In this document: positions 36,301 through 43,490 of the stretch, piece after piece
Position numbering within the stretch: the stretch's first letter is position 1
Layout: each line of letters begins with the position of its first letter
Assembly: GCA_032358255.1 (NCBI GenBank)
Contig: JAULBX010011099.1
Location: 496,001-560,000, forward strand
Direction of reading: 5' to 3'
Length of the DNA: 64,000 nt
Source of the DNA: Heterotrichella gracilis
Lineage: Eukaryota > Sar > Xanthophyceae > Tribonematales > Xanthonemataceae
Notes under the pieces: model-generated
Told to the model about the DNA's origin: nothing
Seen by the model: only the letters and a program-made list of their open reading frames with translations
Database searches by the model: none
Made by a program: the position numbers and the translations under genes

Positions 36301-38745
36301 TCCTATACTGTTACCGGAACAACAAACGCTTGTTCAGCCACGGCTGTTCAAAATTTAAGTGTGAATGCTACTCCGGTGATCACTATAAGTCCGAGTAGCA
36401 CCGTGCTTTGCAGTGGTAAAACACTTACCTTGTCGTCAAGCGGCGCAAATACTTACACCTGGAGCACCTCTTCAACCAATGCCAGCATAAGCATTAGCCC
36501 GAGTGTAAACACGACTTACACTGTTAACGGAACTTCTGCAGTTGGTAATTGCACGAACACTGCTGTTCAATCTATTTCTGTTAATCCAACTCCAACTGTA
36601 AGTATCAGTCCGAGCTCTACTGTGATTTGTACAGGTAAAACGGCTACGTTCACCGCGAGTGGCGCTGATACTTATTCATGGAATACATCGGCTACCGGTT
36701 CAATTCTTACACTATCTCCAAGTACCACAACTTCTTATACGGTGCTTGGTACCAATGTGCCTTCGGGTTGTACAAATACGGCAGTAAGAACATTATCGGT
36801 GAATACAACGCCAAGTGTATCACTCGTTCAAACAAGTACGGTGATTTGTTCTGGTAAATCGGTGACCATTTCATTGTCCGGTGCCAACACCTATTCCTGG
36901 AGCACTGGTGCCACCAACTCGACTATAATTTTTAATCCAACGGTATCTACCAATTACACCGTTATTGGATTTGCCGCCAATACATGCACCAATTCAGCCG
37001 CAACCAGTATTTCTGTGAATACCACGCCAACCATTGTGGTGCCAAGCGGAAGCATTTGTGCCGGCGTTGTATTTACCATCAGCCCAACAGGCGCTTCTAC
37101 TTATACGATAAGCGGTGGGTCGACAACCGTTAGTCCACTCACCAATACAGTTTATATAGTAAGTGGCACTGCTTCCAATGGCTGTGTTGCTAGTAATACA
37201 CCGGCAGTAAATATCTTTGTCAATCAATTGCCATTAACTGCTGTTAATGGCGGATCTATTTGTATCGGAAATAGTTTTACCTTAAATGCCAGTGGCGCAA
37301 ACACCTATACCTGGGATTCAGGAGCAAACACACCTAATATCGTGGTCTCTCCTTCTGTGCCTACTGTTTATACGGTTACGGGGGCGAGTGCAGCAAATTG
37401 TATTAAGAGTGTGACCACTTCTGTGGTGGCCCTGGTAATTCCAAATGTTAGCATCAGCGGAAATACGGCGGTGTGTATTGGTAGTGCGCTTACTTTAACA
37501 GCTAACGGCGCCACTAATTTTACCTGGAGTCCGGGTGCTCAGACCAGCAGTGTTATTGTGGTTAGTCCAACCGTAAATACCACTTACACTGTGCGAGGCG
37601 TTTTAGGCTCTAATTCCTGTAGTAATACAGCATCTCAACTCATCACCATCAATCCTAAACCAATTTTAAGTATCAGTGGAAATACCTTTGTTTGTCCGGG
37701 CAGTCCATTAATATTGACCGCTAATGGAGCAGCGACCTATACCTGGGTTGGAGGAATCGTTTCCAATACCTTAAATGTTACGCCTACTGTGAGTACAACG
37801 TATTCGGTAAGTGGTACAGATAATAATGGTTGTAGTAATACCTCCAGCTTTATGGTAAAAACAGCTTCCATGATCACCCCTTCTATTTGTTTAGTAACAG
37901 TAGACAGTTTAAGTGTGAACAATGAGATCTATTGGGATAAACATTTATTTCCACGAGCGGATACCTTTTTGGTATATAGAGAATACATTGCTACACAATA
38001 CAAGGTCATTGCTCGTATTCCAAAAAGTGCTTACAGCATGTACATTGATACTAACAGAAGCATTGGTCCTAACATTGGCAATCCAAATCACTCATCGTAT
38101 AAGTATAAATTGCAGTATAAAGACAGTTGTGGCAATTTAAGTGCCATGAGTCCATATCATAAAACCATTAAAGTAGACGATTATCAATCGGGTAATTTCT
38201 CGTGGAATTATTATAACATTGATGGAATAGATTATCAGTCGGCTAACTATTATTTATGGCGCTATCATGTCATCACCGGCTCACTGACTTTATTAGGCGG
38301 AACTTCGGGTAGCTCCTTCACCGACCCTCTCTATGCAAGTATTGCTGTAACAGGAAATTACAAGTGGTATGTTACAACGAGTGGATTTAATTGTAATCCA
38401 AGTCAAAAACCATCCGCAACTGCGGCCGGCAAAACTGGCACTAAGAGTAATAACAGCAATGAACGACAGTTTCCAACTCCTGAAGGAGTGAATGAAACCT
38501 TATTGGCCGAAAATAGTTTTGTGATCTATCCAAATCCGGCAAACGAACGTTTTGTATTAAATTCAGAGATCATAGAAGATTATGAGGTTGAATTAACAGA
38601 TCTGTTGGGAAGAACCATTACCGTGCCAATGGTAAAAGAAAGAACCAGCACCGTTTTCGAAATTGGAGAACTTAAACAAGGTCTTTATTTGATCCGGATT
38701 AGCAGAGGCAAAGAGCAATTGGTCAAGAAAGTGATAGTAGAGTGA
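30313..38745 (+). CDS. Giant T9SS-sorted adhesin-like protein with SBBP and 24 Ig-like repeats
   Basis: 2810 residues. Signal peptide 1-20. A DUF7948-like N-terminal domain (about 53-272; starts ENKGQVIGYDG, ends LIIDPALTW) leads into seven SBBP-type propeller units (about 277-723), each opening with TYYGG and containing SGNVYLSG, then xAFLVKFNSSGxRQWG. A PKD-like domain (about 736-806, GYTWSFPGGW) precedes 24 tandem Ig-like repeats of about 71 residues (about 812-2516). A fibronectin-like region and a type A sorting domain (about 2725-2810; IYPNPANERF, GLYLIRI) finish the protein. Expected to be an extended surface adhesin or gliding/biofilm factor. The sorting domain is closely similar to that of the preceding gene product. 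Confidence 0.88.
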   Translation: MKTKLYILFLINLICVFAIAGNPEREKLPLSRAEEFKSKFNQGGLSLSAFAFTENKGQVIGYDGSAHPEVKYTFQQGNTQIFLLERGIAYQFTKINYPEGYKELMRDKAYLKNTNKFLELQKQITTETYRMDMNLVGADKNAYITTDRRSNDFTNFYNRKALNVYSYNEITYHDVYPGIDWKIYTKDNEVKYDFVLKPGADPALIKMEFKHQEELNLNEDGSFTLKNSLGAISEKAPSSFQAGTPISTRFSLNNNVMSFVINEYNKNEELIIDPALTWATYYGGANNEEGYACATDASGNVYLSGETPSGSNIASGGHQTTNGGGTDAFLVKFNSSGVRQWGTYYGGSGVNSDRSFACSTDGSGNVFLTGLTSSSNNISSGGHQSSFGGGFFDAFLAKFNSSGVLQWGTYYGDSGDDYAFSCAADGSGNIYLAGTTTSTANIASGGHQNSFAGGATYGDAFLVKFNSSGVRQWATYYGGANPDKGQGCATVASSAVFLSGLTSSTAGIASGGHQNTHGGGSYDAYLAKFDNSGVLQWATYYGGSNEEGNAYCSADATGIVYLCGDSESSNNIASGGHQNTYGGTVSWGGDAFLVKFNAGGVRQWGTYYGGTNDEFGQRSALDASGNVYLSGKTRSTASIASGGFQNTFGGGVEDAFLVKFNSAGTRQWGTYYGGSDQDIGYYCDVDASGNAYLAGTTASTVNIASGGHQNTSGGFLDAFLAKFCDTPSQPSTISGNNNICPGSTEIYSVTNDPSSTGYTWSFPGGWTGGSTSNTISVVPGVSGNVSVTANNACGASTVRTRSITVLTLPTILISPSSASICSGANVTLTASGGITYTWSGGPTTAVYIDNPAVPTNYTVTGTAASGCTNTAVQAVSIGAPPTISISSSSTLICSGTNVTLTASGATTYTWSGGPSTAAYVVSPTVTASYTVTGTITGCTNTAVQSISVNAAPILTISATNTVICSGNTSTLTGSGANTYTWSAGPFTAAYAVSPTITATYTLTGTAANGCTDSAVQTISVNTTPILTITPSSTVICTGNAATLTASGASTYTWSAGPATAAYAPSPTVTTIYTVTGTSSGCTNTAVQSVSVNTSPSLSVSTSGSIICSGSNSTLTASGAASYTWNAGPSTASYAVNPIVTSNYTVIGTAANSCTNSSVQTVSVNTTPTLNITPSSTVICDGKSATLTAGGAGSYTWSGGPSTASYVVSPTVTTSYTVTGGSAGCTNTAVQTISVNTTPTVSISTTGTVICSGATTTLTGNGASTYAWAAGPATAAYAVSPGTTSNYTVIGTAANSCTNAAVQQVSVNATPVITITPSSTVICTGKSATLTASGANTYTWNTGPVTSSIVVSPSVTTVYTVTGTTAVSGCTNIAVRNISVNLTPTITISPSSTVLCLGKTALLTGLGGNTYTWTGGPTTDTYAVTPTITTVYTVTGVTAASGCTNTAVQSMSVNALTAINISPAAPVICSGNTSTLVASGVTTYSWVSGPTTSSYAVTPSVTTIYSVTGTDAATGCTNIAMATVSVNTTPTLAVNSGSICSGNSFTIVPSGASTYTISGGATTVSPMSNTSYTVTGTSAAGCVAMNTVVSTVSVYITPTVAVNSGSICTGFSFTMSPSGAATYTYSSGSNIVSPLITTSYSVIGSSTAGCVSANTAISNVTVNITPTLVVNSGTLCTGRIFTMVPTGASSYTFSNGSATVSPLVTSSYSVTGTSAAGCLAGNTAVSTITVFITPTISATSGSICTGNNFTIVPSGASTYTISGSGAFVVSPTAFTSYSVIGTSTDGCVSANTATASVTPYLTPTISIVPTPSNGIICVGEYAWMIASGAGTYTWISGPANSAYTVNPVSNTSYTVIGTSGSSGCTNTAVQNLTVNTTPTVTIVPSTTFVCSGNSTTLTASGTNSYTWTPTVSNFSSAVFSPSATTVYTVIGTAANNCTAMAIQSVSVNLTPTLSIVPSNTVICSGRTATFTASGASSYLWNTSAATASISISPSVTTSYTVTGTTNACSATAVQNLSVNATPVITISPSSTVLCSGKTLTLSSSGANTYTWSTSSTNASISISPSVNTTYTVNGTSAVGNCTNTAVQSISVNPTPTVSISPSSTVICTGKTATFTASGADTYSWNTSATGSILTLSPSTTTSYTVLGTNVPSGCTNTAVRTLSVNTTPSVSLVQTSTVICSGKSVTISLSGANTYSWSTGATNSTIIFNPTVSTNYTVIGFAANTCTNSAATSISVNTTPTIVVPSGSICAGVVFTISPTGASTYTISGGSTTVSPLTNTVYIVSGTASNGCVASNTPAVNIFVNQLPLTAVNGGSICIGNSFTLNASGANTYTWDSGANTPNIVVSPSVPTVYTVTGASAANCIKSVTTSVVALVIPNVSISGNTAVCIGSALTLTANGATNFTWSPGAQTSSVIVVSPTVNTTYTVRGVLGSNSCSNTASQLITINPKPILSISGNTFVCPGSPLILTANGAATYTWVGGIVSNTLNVTPTVSTTYSVSGTDNNGCSNTSSFMVKTASMITPSICLVTVDSLSVNNEIYWDKHLFPRADTFLVYREYIATQYKVIARIPKSAYSMYIDTNRSIGPNIGNPNHSSYKYKLQYKDSCGNLSAMSPYHKTIKVDDYQSGNFSWNYYNIDGIDYQSANYYLWRYHVITGSLTLLGGTSGSSFTDPLYASIAVTGNYKWYVTTSGFNCNPSQKPSATAAGKTGTKSNNSNERQFPTPEGVNETLLAENSFVIYPNPANERFVLNSEIIEDYEVELTDLLGRTITVPMVKERTSTVFEIGELKQGLYLIRISRGKEQLVKKVIVE
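32746..37860 (+). repeat. 24 tandem ~213-bp repeats coding for Ig-like domains
   Basis: Each unit carries a Cys (ICSG or ICTG), TLTASGA-TYTW, a YxVSPTVTTxYTVTGT strand and usually GCTNTAVQ with a second Cys. Units 1-10 and 15-20 are this TYTW type. Units 11-14 and 21 are a second type beginning GSIC-G--F and carrying TYTISGG and VSP. Unit 22 is intermediate, and 23-24 are diverged TYTW types. No reading-frame break was seen across the array. Confidence 0.85.
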
Positions 38746-38833
38746 TCTAAATAAGAGCTATCGATTGTTTTATTCATTTTAAGAAGAGTGTCAATTTGTA
38801 CAGATTGAACTATTAATGCTGGCGATTATTTTT

Positions 38834-38841
38834 TAAGTTTG
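38834..38841 (+). promoter_or_regulatory. -7 box for the SpoIIE-phosphatase gene
   Basis: TAAGTTTG, an exact TAnnTTTG match. It predicts a transcript start near 38847, downstream of the ATG at 38843 (wrong frame) and upstream of the TTG start at 38878. Confidence 0.5.
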
Positions 38842-38877
38842 TATGATAAAGGCATTCTCATCAAACCAGAAAAATAA

Positions 38878-41800
38878 TTGTATAGCATCTATAAATATTC
38901 AAAATTTCTCTCTCTCTTTCTACTTTTATTATTTAATTCTCAAACTAATTTCCGGGCTCAAACCGGAAATTATTTTGTACAGAATTACCTTCCTAAAACC
39001 TATCAGTCTGCAGCCAATAATTTTGGCGTCACACAAAATGATGCCGGTCTCATTTTTGTAGCGAACGATAACGGCGTTCTTATTTATGATGGAATCAATT
39101 GGAGTATTTGTCAGCGTTTTGATCAAGTCTCCATTAAATGTGTGGCCAAAACAAGCTCCGGTGAAATAGTCGCCGGTGCCGATGACGGGGATATCGCCAT
39201 CATCCAAAAAGATAAACGAGGCATTTATCACTATCATTCTTTGTTCAATAACTCAACGCAAAAAAATAAGGGGACAGATGTAGTCAGGCAAATAATTTGT
39301 TTGGGTAAAAGCATCTTTTTTCTTTCTTCAGACAAACTGGTAGAATATTCAGATTCCGGACTAAAATTTTATAAGCCCATTGAAAAATTTCATGCACGAG
39401 CCTGGGTCATTGGACAGCATTTGTTTGTCACCGAATTAGATCATCATCTATCTGTCTTGATCAATGGTCAACTAAAGCCAATTACGGGGACAGAAGAACT
39501 GGCAAAAGAAAAATCTTTTTTTTGTTATCCCTTGACTGAATCCAGTTATGCTCTTGGTTTTAGAAACCTTGGAATATATCTTGCTCAGTACAATCCCTTA
39601 TACCCGGAAAGAACCCGTTTTGAAAAGAAGGTAAGTCCATGTGATGAAGCCATCATCAGTTCAGAAATTAACAACGGTTGTCGCATGAGCAATGGTCATT
39701 TCATTGTAACAACAAATATTAACGGTGCCTTTGAGTTAGATTCGAACTTATCTATTGTACGTCATTACAATACAAAAAATGGTATTTATGAAAACAATGT
39801 GAAAGCTGCTTTTGAAGACAAGAACGGAAACTTATGGTTACCACTCTACTACGGCATTGCATTTGTGGAAACCAATTCAAATCTGTTTCAATATAATCGT
39901 AACGACGGTATTGCAGGATTGGTTCAAAGCGCCATCTTTTTTGAAAATAAACTATTTATAGCCACCGATAAAGGGCTGCAGTACTATGATAGCCTGGAGA
40001 ATAAATTCGTTTCCTATCTTCAATTCAATATTCAGTCTTGGTACCTTTACACGCTTGCGAATAAGTTATTTATTGGAACGGAGAAAGGTTTATTTGTTTC
40101 TGAGCAAGGGCGCATAAAACAACTCAGTGAATCAAAAACAAATTGCATTCTCTCTGATCCGGATCAAACATCTGTATTATATGCCGGAACAAAAACGGGA
40201 ATAGAAAGTTATTGGATAAAAGAGAAGAGTATCGAACGGATCACTTCTTATGAACTGGATGGTGAAATACGATCAATGTCTTTTGACTCAGAGAAAAATT
40301 TGTTTTTTGTAAGCGATGCGCATACCATTTATTATTTGAATTTTCTGAGGTCCAACACCCTTGATTTGATTGCTCCTAAAGATGCCCTGCCTGAGCAAAC
40401 CTTTGAAACGTATCTTTTTAATTTTAAAGGAAAATTAGTCATGGGAACGGATTCAGGAATCTACGCCTTGCAAAAAACAAAGGAAGGACGGTTTCAATGT
40501 GTTAAGGACCCTCAATTGTGGCCAATAACAAGTCAATCGCAGGTATTTAGAGCAACACAATTTGGCAAAGGAGTGATATGTTATCAGAGATATGCAGGAG
40601 GAGACGGGAATGAATCTGTAGAAAAGATCACTTATATTCAAACAAATTCAAATAAACAAAAAGCAGAAAGCAAGGCTATTAGTCATTTGGGGGACATTGT
40701 TCCTGCATTGATCACGTATGATAGTTTACGCAATATGGCTTTTATCTGTGCCAACGAGGGCTTATTTATTTTGAGGAAACAACAAAATGAAAATTCTAAA
40801 AGCTATAAGCTTATCTTACACAGTTTCTTATCAAAGAAAGATACCATTTTGTCCTATATTTCAAATGCGAATGAATTACCTGCATCCAAATCTATTATAC
40901 CTTATGATAAGAACGACATTATAGCCCATTTTGGATTCACTAGTTTTGAGACCACTAACATACAATTTAGTTATAAATTGGAAGGCAGAGATAAAGAATT
41001 TAGTGAGTGGGACGAGATCAATAGTGTTACATTAAGTAATTTGTTTGAAGGAGATTATACATTAATTGTTAAAGCCAAAACAGAACTCGAAGATAAGGAA
41101 TACACTCTCTCTATCCCTTTTACAATCAGCCCTCCCTGGTATCGTTCCGTAATTGCCTACATCATTTATTTTCTGATCTTTTTAGCCATTATTTTTTTGG
41201 CAGTCAAATTAAACAGCAAACGTTTAATAGAAGATAATCGGAAATTAGAGAAAACTATCGAAGAACGAACCAGTACGATTTCACACCAAAAAGAAGAAAT
41301 AGAGCATAAACAAAAAGAAATACTCGATAGTATCAATTACGCACAACGTATTCAACGTGCCTTACTGGCGAGTGAAAAATTGCTCAACAAAAATTTACCC
41401 GACTACTTTGTTTTCTTTCAACCCAAAGATGTGGTAAGCGGTGATTTTTATTGGGCGGCAGAATTAAAGAACAAACAATTTGCCTTGGTTACTGCCGATA
41501 GCACCGGACATGGGGTGCCGGGAGCTATTATGAGTATGCTCAATATTTCATGTTTAAAAGAAGCGGTAGAATCCGAAAAATTAACGTCGGCTAAAGACAT
41601 TTTAAATCATACCCGCAAAAAAGTGATTGAAACCCTTGCCAATGATGGCAGTGAAAGCGGCGGAAAAGACGGAATGGATTGTAGTTTACTTTGTTTAGAT
41701 CTAAAAAACAATCAATTTACCTATGCAGCGGCCAATAATCCGGTATGGGTGATCAGGACTGTCACTTCGAGTAGCGACGAAGGAGCGTATCGAGAAGTGA

Positions 41801-42192
41801 CTGATACAAGTAGTTCTCTCCCGATAGCTATCGGGAACGTTCCGCAAGAGCCAGGCGGAACTACTCGAACTGACAATCAACGTCAACTCATAGAATTAAG
41901 TCCTGATAAAATGCCGGTAGGTAAACACGACCGCGACTCCGTTTCCTTTAATGAACATGTGTTTGAATTGCAAAAGGGAGACGTGATCTATACTTTAACG
42001 GATGGTTTGCCCGACCAATTTGGAGGACCAAAAGGTAAAAAATTTATGTACAAACAACTGAAGGAATTGTTACTCTCAATTTCAAATCTAAGTATGGCGG
42101 ATCAAAAATCAAAACTCTTAGAAGCACTCGAAAACTGGAGAGGATACAATGAACAGGTGGATGATATTTGTTTGATAGGAGTGAGGATATAG
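38878..42192 (+). CDS. Sensor-propeller / SpoIIE-type PP2C phosphatase
   Basis: 1104 residues. The signal peptide (about 1-28, FLSLFLLLLFNSQTNFRAQ) exists only if translation starts at the TTG at 38878: a stop codon precedes it and no in-frame ATG occurs before about residue 270. A periplasmic two-component-regulator propeller (about 30-680), Y_Y_Y domain (about 685-750), one membrane helix (about 755-777) and a coiled coil (about 785-825) lead to a SpoIIE/PP2C domain (about 850-1104). That domain has VSGDFYW, TADSTGHGVPGA, TDGLPDQFGG and a final DDICLIG, all expected metal-binding Asp positions. It should be a serine/threonine phosphatase acting on an anti-sigma antagonist or another cytoplasmic target. 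A 38-residue insertion (962-999) comes from a palindromic repeat. Confidence 0.9.
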   Translation: MYSIYKYSKFLSLFLLLLFNSQTNFRAQTGNYFVQNYLPKTYQSAANNFGVTQNDAGLIFVANDNGVLIYDGINWSICQRFDQVSIKCVAKTSSGEIVAGADDGDIAIIQKDKRGIYHYHSLFNNSTQKNKGTDVVRQIICLGKSIFFLSSDKLVEYSDSGLKFYKPIEKFHARAWVIGQHLFVTELDHHLSVLINGQLKPITGTEELAKEKSFFCYPLTESSYALGFRNLGIYLAQYNPLYPERTRFEKKVSPCDEAIISSEINNGCRMSNGHFIVTTNINGAFELDSNLSIVRHYNTKNGIYENNVKAAFEDKNGNLWLPLYYGIAFVETNSNLFQYNRNDGIAGLVQSAIFFENKLFIATDKGLQYYDSLENKFVSYLQFNIQSWYLYTLANKLFIGTEKGLFVSEQGRIKQLSESKTNCILSDPDQTSVLYAGTKTGIESYWIKEKSIERITSYELDGEIRSMSFDSEKNLFFVSDAHTIYYLNFLRSNTLDLIAPKDALPEQTFETYLFNFKGKLVMGTDSGIYALQKTKEGRFQCVKDPQLWPITSQSQVFRATQFGKGVICYQRYAGGDGNESVEKITYIQTNSNKQKAESKAISHLGDIVPALITYDSLRNMAFICANEGLFILRKQQNENSKSYKLILHSFLSKKDTILSYISNANELPASKSIIPYDKNDIIAHFGFTSFETTNIQFSYKLEGRDKEFSEWDEINSVTLSNLFEGDYTLIVKAKTELEDKEYTLSIPFTISPPWYRSVIAYIIYFLIFLAIIFLAVKLNSKRLIEDNRKLEKTIEERTSTISHQKEEIEHKQKEILDSINYAQRIQRALLASEKLLNKNLPDYFVFFQPKDVVSGDFYWAAELKNKQFALVTADSTGHGVPGAIMSMLNISCLKEAVESEKLTSAKDILNHTRKKVIETLANDGSESGGKDGMDCSLLCLDLKNNQFTYAAANNPVWVIRTVTSSSDEGAYREVTDTSSSLPIAIGNVPQEPGGTTRTDNQRQLIELSPDKMPVGKHDRDSVSFNEHVFELQKGDVIYTLTDGLPDQFGGPKGKKFMYKQLKELLLSISNLSMADQKSKLLEALENWRGYNEQVDDICLIGVRI
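41761..41874. repeat. 114-bp palindromic repeat element inserted in frame in the phosphatase gene
   Basis: The element is bounded by near-perfect terminal inverted repeats GTCACTTCGAG (41761-41771) and CTCGAACTGAC (41864-41874). Inside are GTCACTTC/GAAGTGAC (first hairpin, 41761-41801) and AGTAGTTC/GAACTACT (41809-41816 with 41858-41865). The 18-base perfect palindrome TCCCGATAGCTATCGGGA (41819-41836) and GTTCCGC/GCGGAAC (41839-41845 with 41855-41861) complete it. The length is exactly 38 codons without a stop, so the reading frame is preserved between WVIRT and QRQLIEL. Confidence 0.8.
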
Positions 42193-42224
42193 AGTCAATT
42201 AACCTTCTTTATTTACAATTTTGT

Positions 42225-42263
42225 GATTGACAATTTACAATTTACATTTTGCAATTGTCAATC
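42225..42263. repeat. 11-bp inverted repeat between phosphatase gene and moeA
   Basis: GATTGACAATT and AATTGTCAATC, 17 bases apart, inside an A/T-rich stretch with reiterated ACAATTTAC words. It may be a weak terminator or a dispersed repeat; there is no T run after the stem. Confidence 0.5.
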
Positions 42264-42308
42264 GTAAATAAATAAATTGTAAATTAATCGAAATTATTTC
42301 CAATACAT

Positions 42309-43484
42309 ATGATCTCTGTTTCTGAAGCCAAAGAACGTATTCGTACTAATTGTCTCCAACCCGAGGCGCTTGTTATGGATTTATATGAAGCTACAGGAAT
42401 GATCCTTGCAGAAGACATTTATTCTCCGAGCGATTCCCCTCCCTTTAATCAATCGGCTATGGACGGTTATGCTTACTTATTTTCGGAGGGAAAAGAAAAA
42501 TTAACCATTCGCGGTGAAGTCGCTGCCGGGGATGAGGTCAAATCTATTTCCGAAAAACACTCCGCCGTACGTATTTTCACCGGCGCTGAAGTGCCTTCAC
42601 AATTTGATTCAGTGGTGATGCAGGAAAAAGTAGAATTAAATTCCGATCAATTGATCATCAAAGATTCGGATCAAAAACAAGGAATGAATATCCGTTTAAA
42701 AGGCTCCCAAATTTTAAAAGGAAGTTTAGCCGTAAAAGCAGGTACTTCTGTGTCTCCCGGACTGGCTGGTTTTTTGGCCGGTATTGGTATTAATAAAATT
42801 AAGGTTTATAAAACGCCGAGGGTTTCTATTATAAGCACAGGCAATGAATTAACTGCACCCGGAGAAAAACTATCCTCCGGCAAGGTGTATGAATGCAACA
42901 CCTATAGTTTAAATGCGGCTTTATTCGAAGTAGGGATTAAACCACGTATTTATAAGGTCTTGGATAATGAAGTACAGATCATTGAGGCCGTTAAAAAAAG
43001 TTTAGTAGAGAGTGATCTTATTATTTTATCAGGCGGTGTTTCTGTTGGAGATTACGATTTTGTTTCAAGAGCATTAGAAACTTGCGAGGTAACATGCATT
43101 TTTCATAAAGTCAAACAAAAGCCCGGCAAACCTTTGTATTTTGGACGTAAGGACAATCAACTTGTTTTTGGATTGCCGGGAAACCCCGCCGCACTTTTAA
43201 CCTGTTATTACGAGTACATACTCCCGGTGATTAAATCTATAAAGGGAATTAAAGAAACAGAAACTTCTAAATTAAAATTAGCACTAACAGAGGCTTACAC
43301 AAAAAAACAGGGCTTGACTCATTTTCTGAAAGGAAAAATGAATGGTTCAGAGGTGACGATCCTTAAGGCACAAGAATCGTATCTCATGAGTTCCTTCGCC
43401 ACAGCTGATTGTTTGGTGCAATTAGATGAAGAGAAAAGTTCTTTTGAAAAAGGAGAACTGGTTGAAGTTCAACTTTTAAATTAA
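42309..43484 (+). CDS. moeA: Molybdopterin molybdenumtransferase MoeA
   Basis: 391 residues, normal MoeA length. MoeA inserts molybdate into adenylylated molybdopterin to give Moco. Landmarks are PPFNQSAMDGYA near residue 50, IFTGAEVPSQFDSVVMQE, the MoCF-like core IISTGNEL ... LSGGVSVGDYDFV and KQKPGKPLYFG with FGLPGNPAAL. It is the first gene of a plus-strand Moco operon; the next gene starts 6 bp later. It acts after MoaD/MoaE and after the MogA domain encoded further along the same operon. Confidence 0.96.
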   Translation: MISVSEAKERIRTNCLQPEALVMDLYEATGMILAEDIYSPSDSPPFNQSAMDGYAYLFSEGKEKLTIRGEVAAGDEVKSISEKHSAVRIFTGAEVPSQFDSVVMQEKVELNSDQLIIKDSDQKQGMNIRLKGSQILKGSLAVKAGTSVSPGLAGFLAGIGINKIKVYKTPRVSIISTGNELTAPGEKLSSGKVYECNTYSLNAALFEVGIKPRIYKVLDNEVQIIEAVKKSLVESDLIILSGGVSVGDYDFVSRALETCEVTCIFHKVKQKPGKPLYFGRKDNQLVFGLPGNPAALLTCYYEYILPVIKSIKGIKETETSKLKLALTEAYTKKQGLTHFLKGKMNGSEVTILKAQESYLMSSFATADCLVQLDEEKSSFEKGELVEVQLLN

Positions 43485-43490
43485 ATTCAA

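Noticed and set aside
32746-37860. Long regular tandem repetition suggestive of a CRISPR array or satellite
   Set aside because: The ~213-bp period is an open reading frame of Ig-like domains with variable synonymous positions; there are no short identical repeats with unique spacers.
38843-39061. ATG-started 72-codon frame at the start of the phosphatase gene
   Set aside because: It is in a different frame from the phosphatase, ends after 72 codons, and its ATG is probably upstream of the transcript start predicted by the -7 box at 38834-38841.
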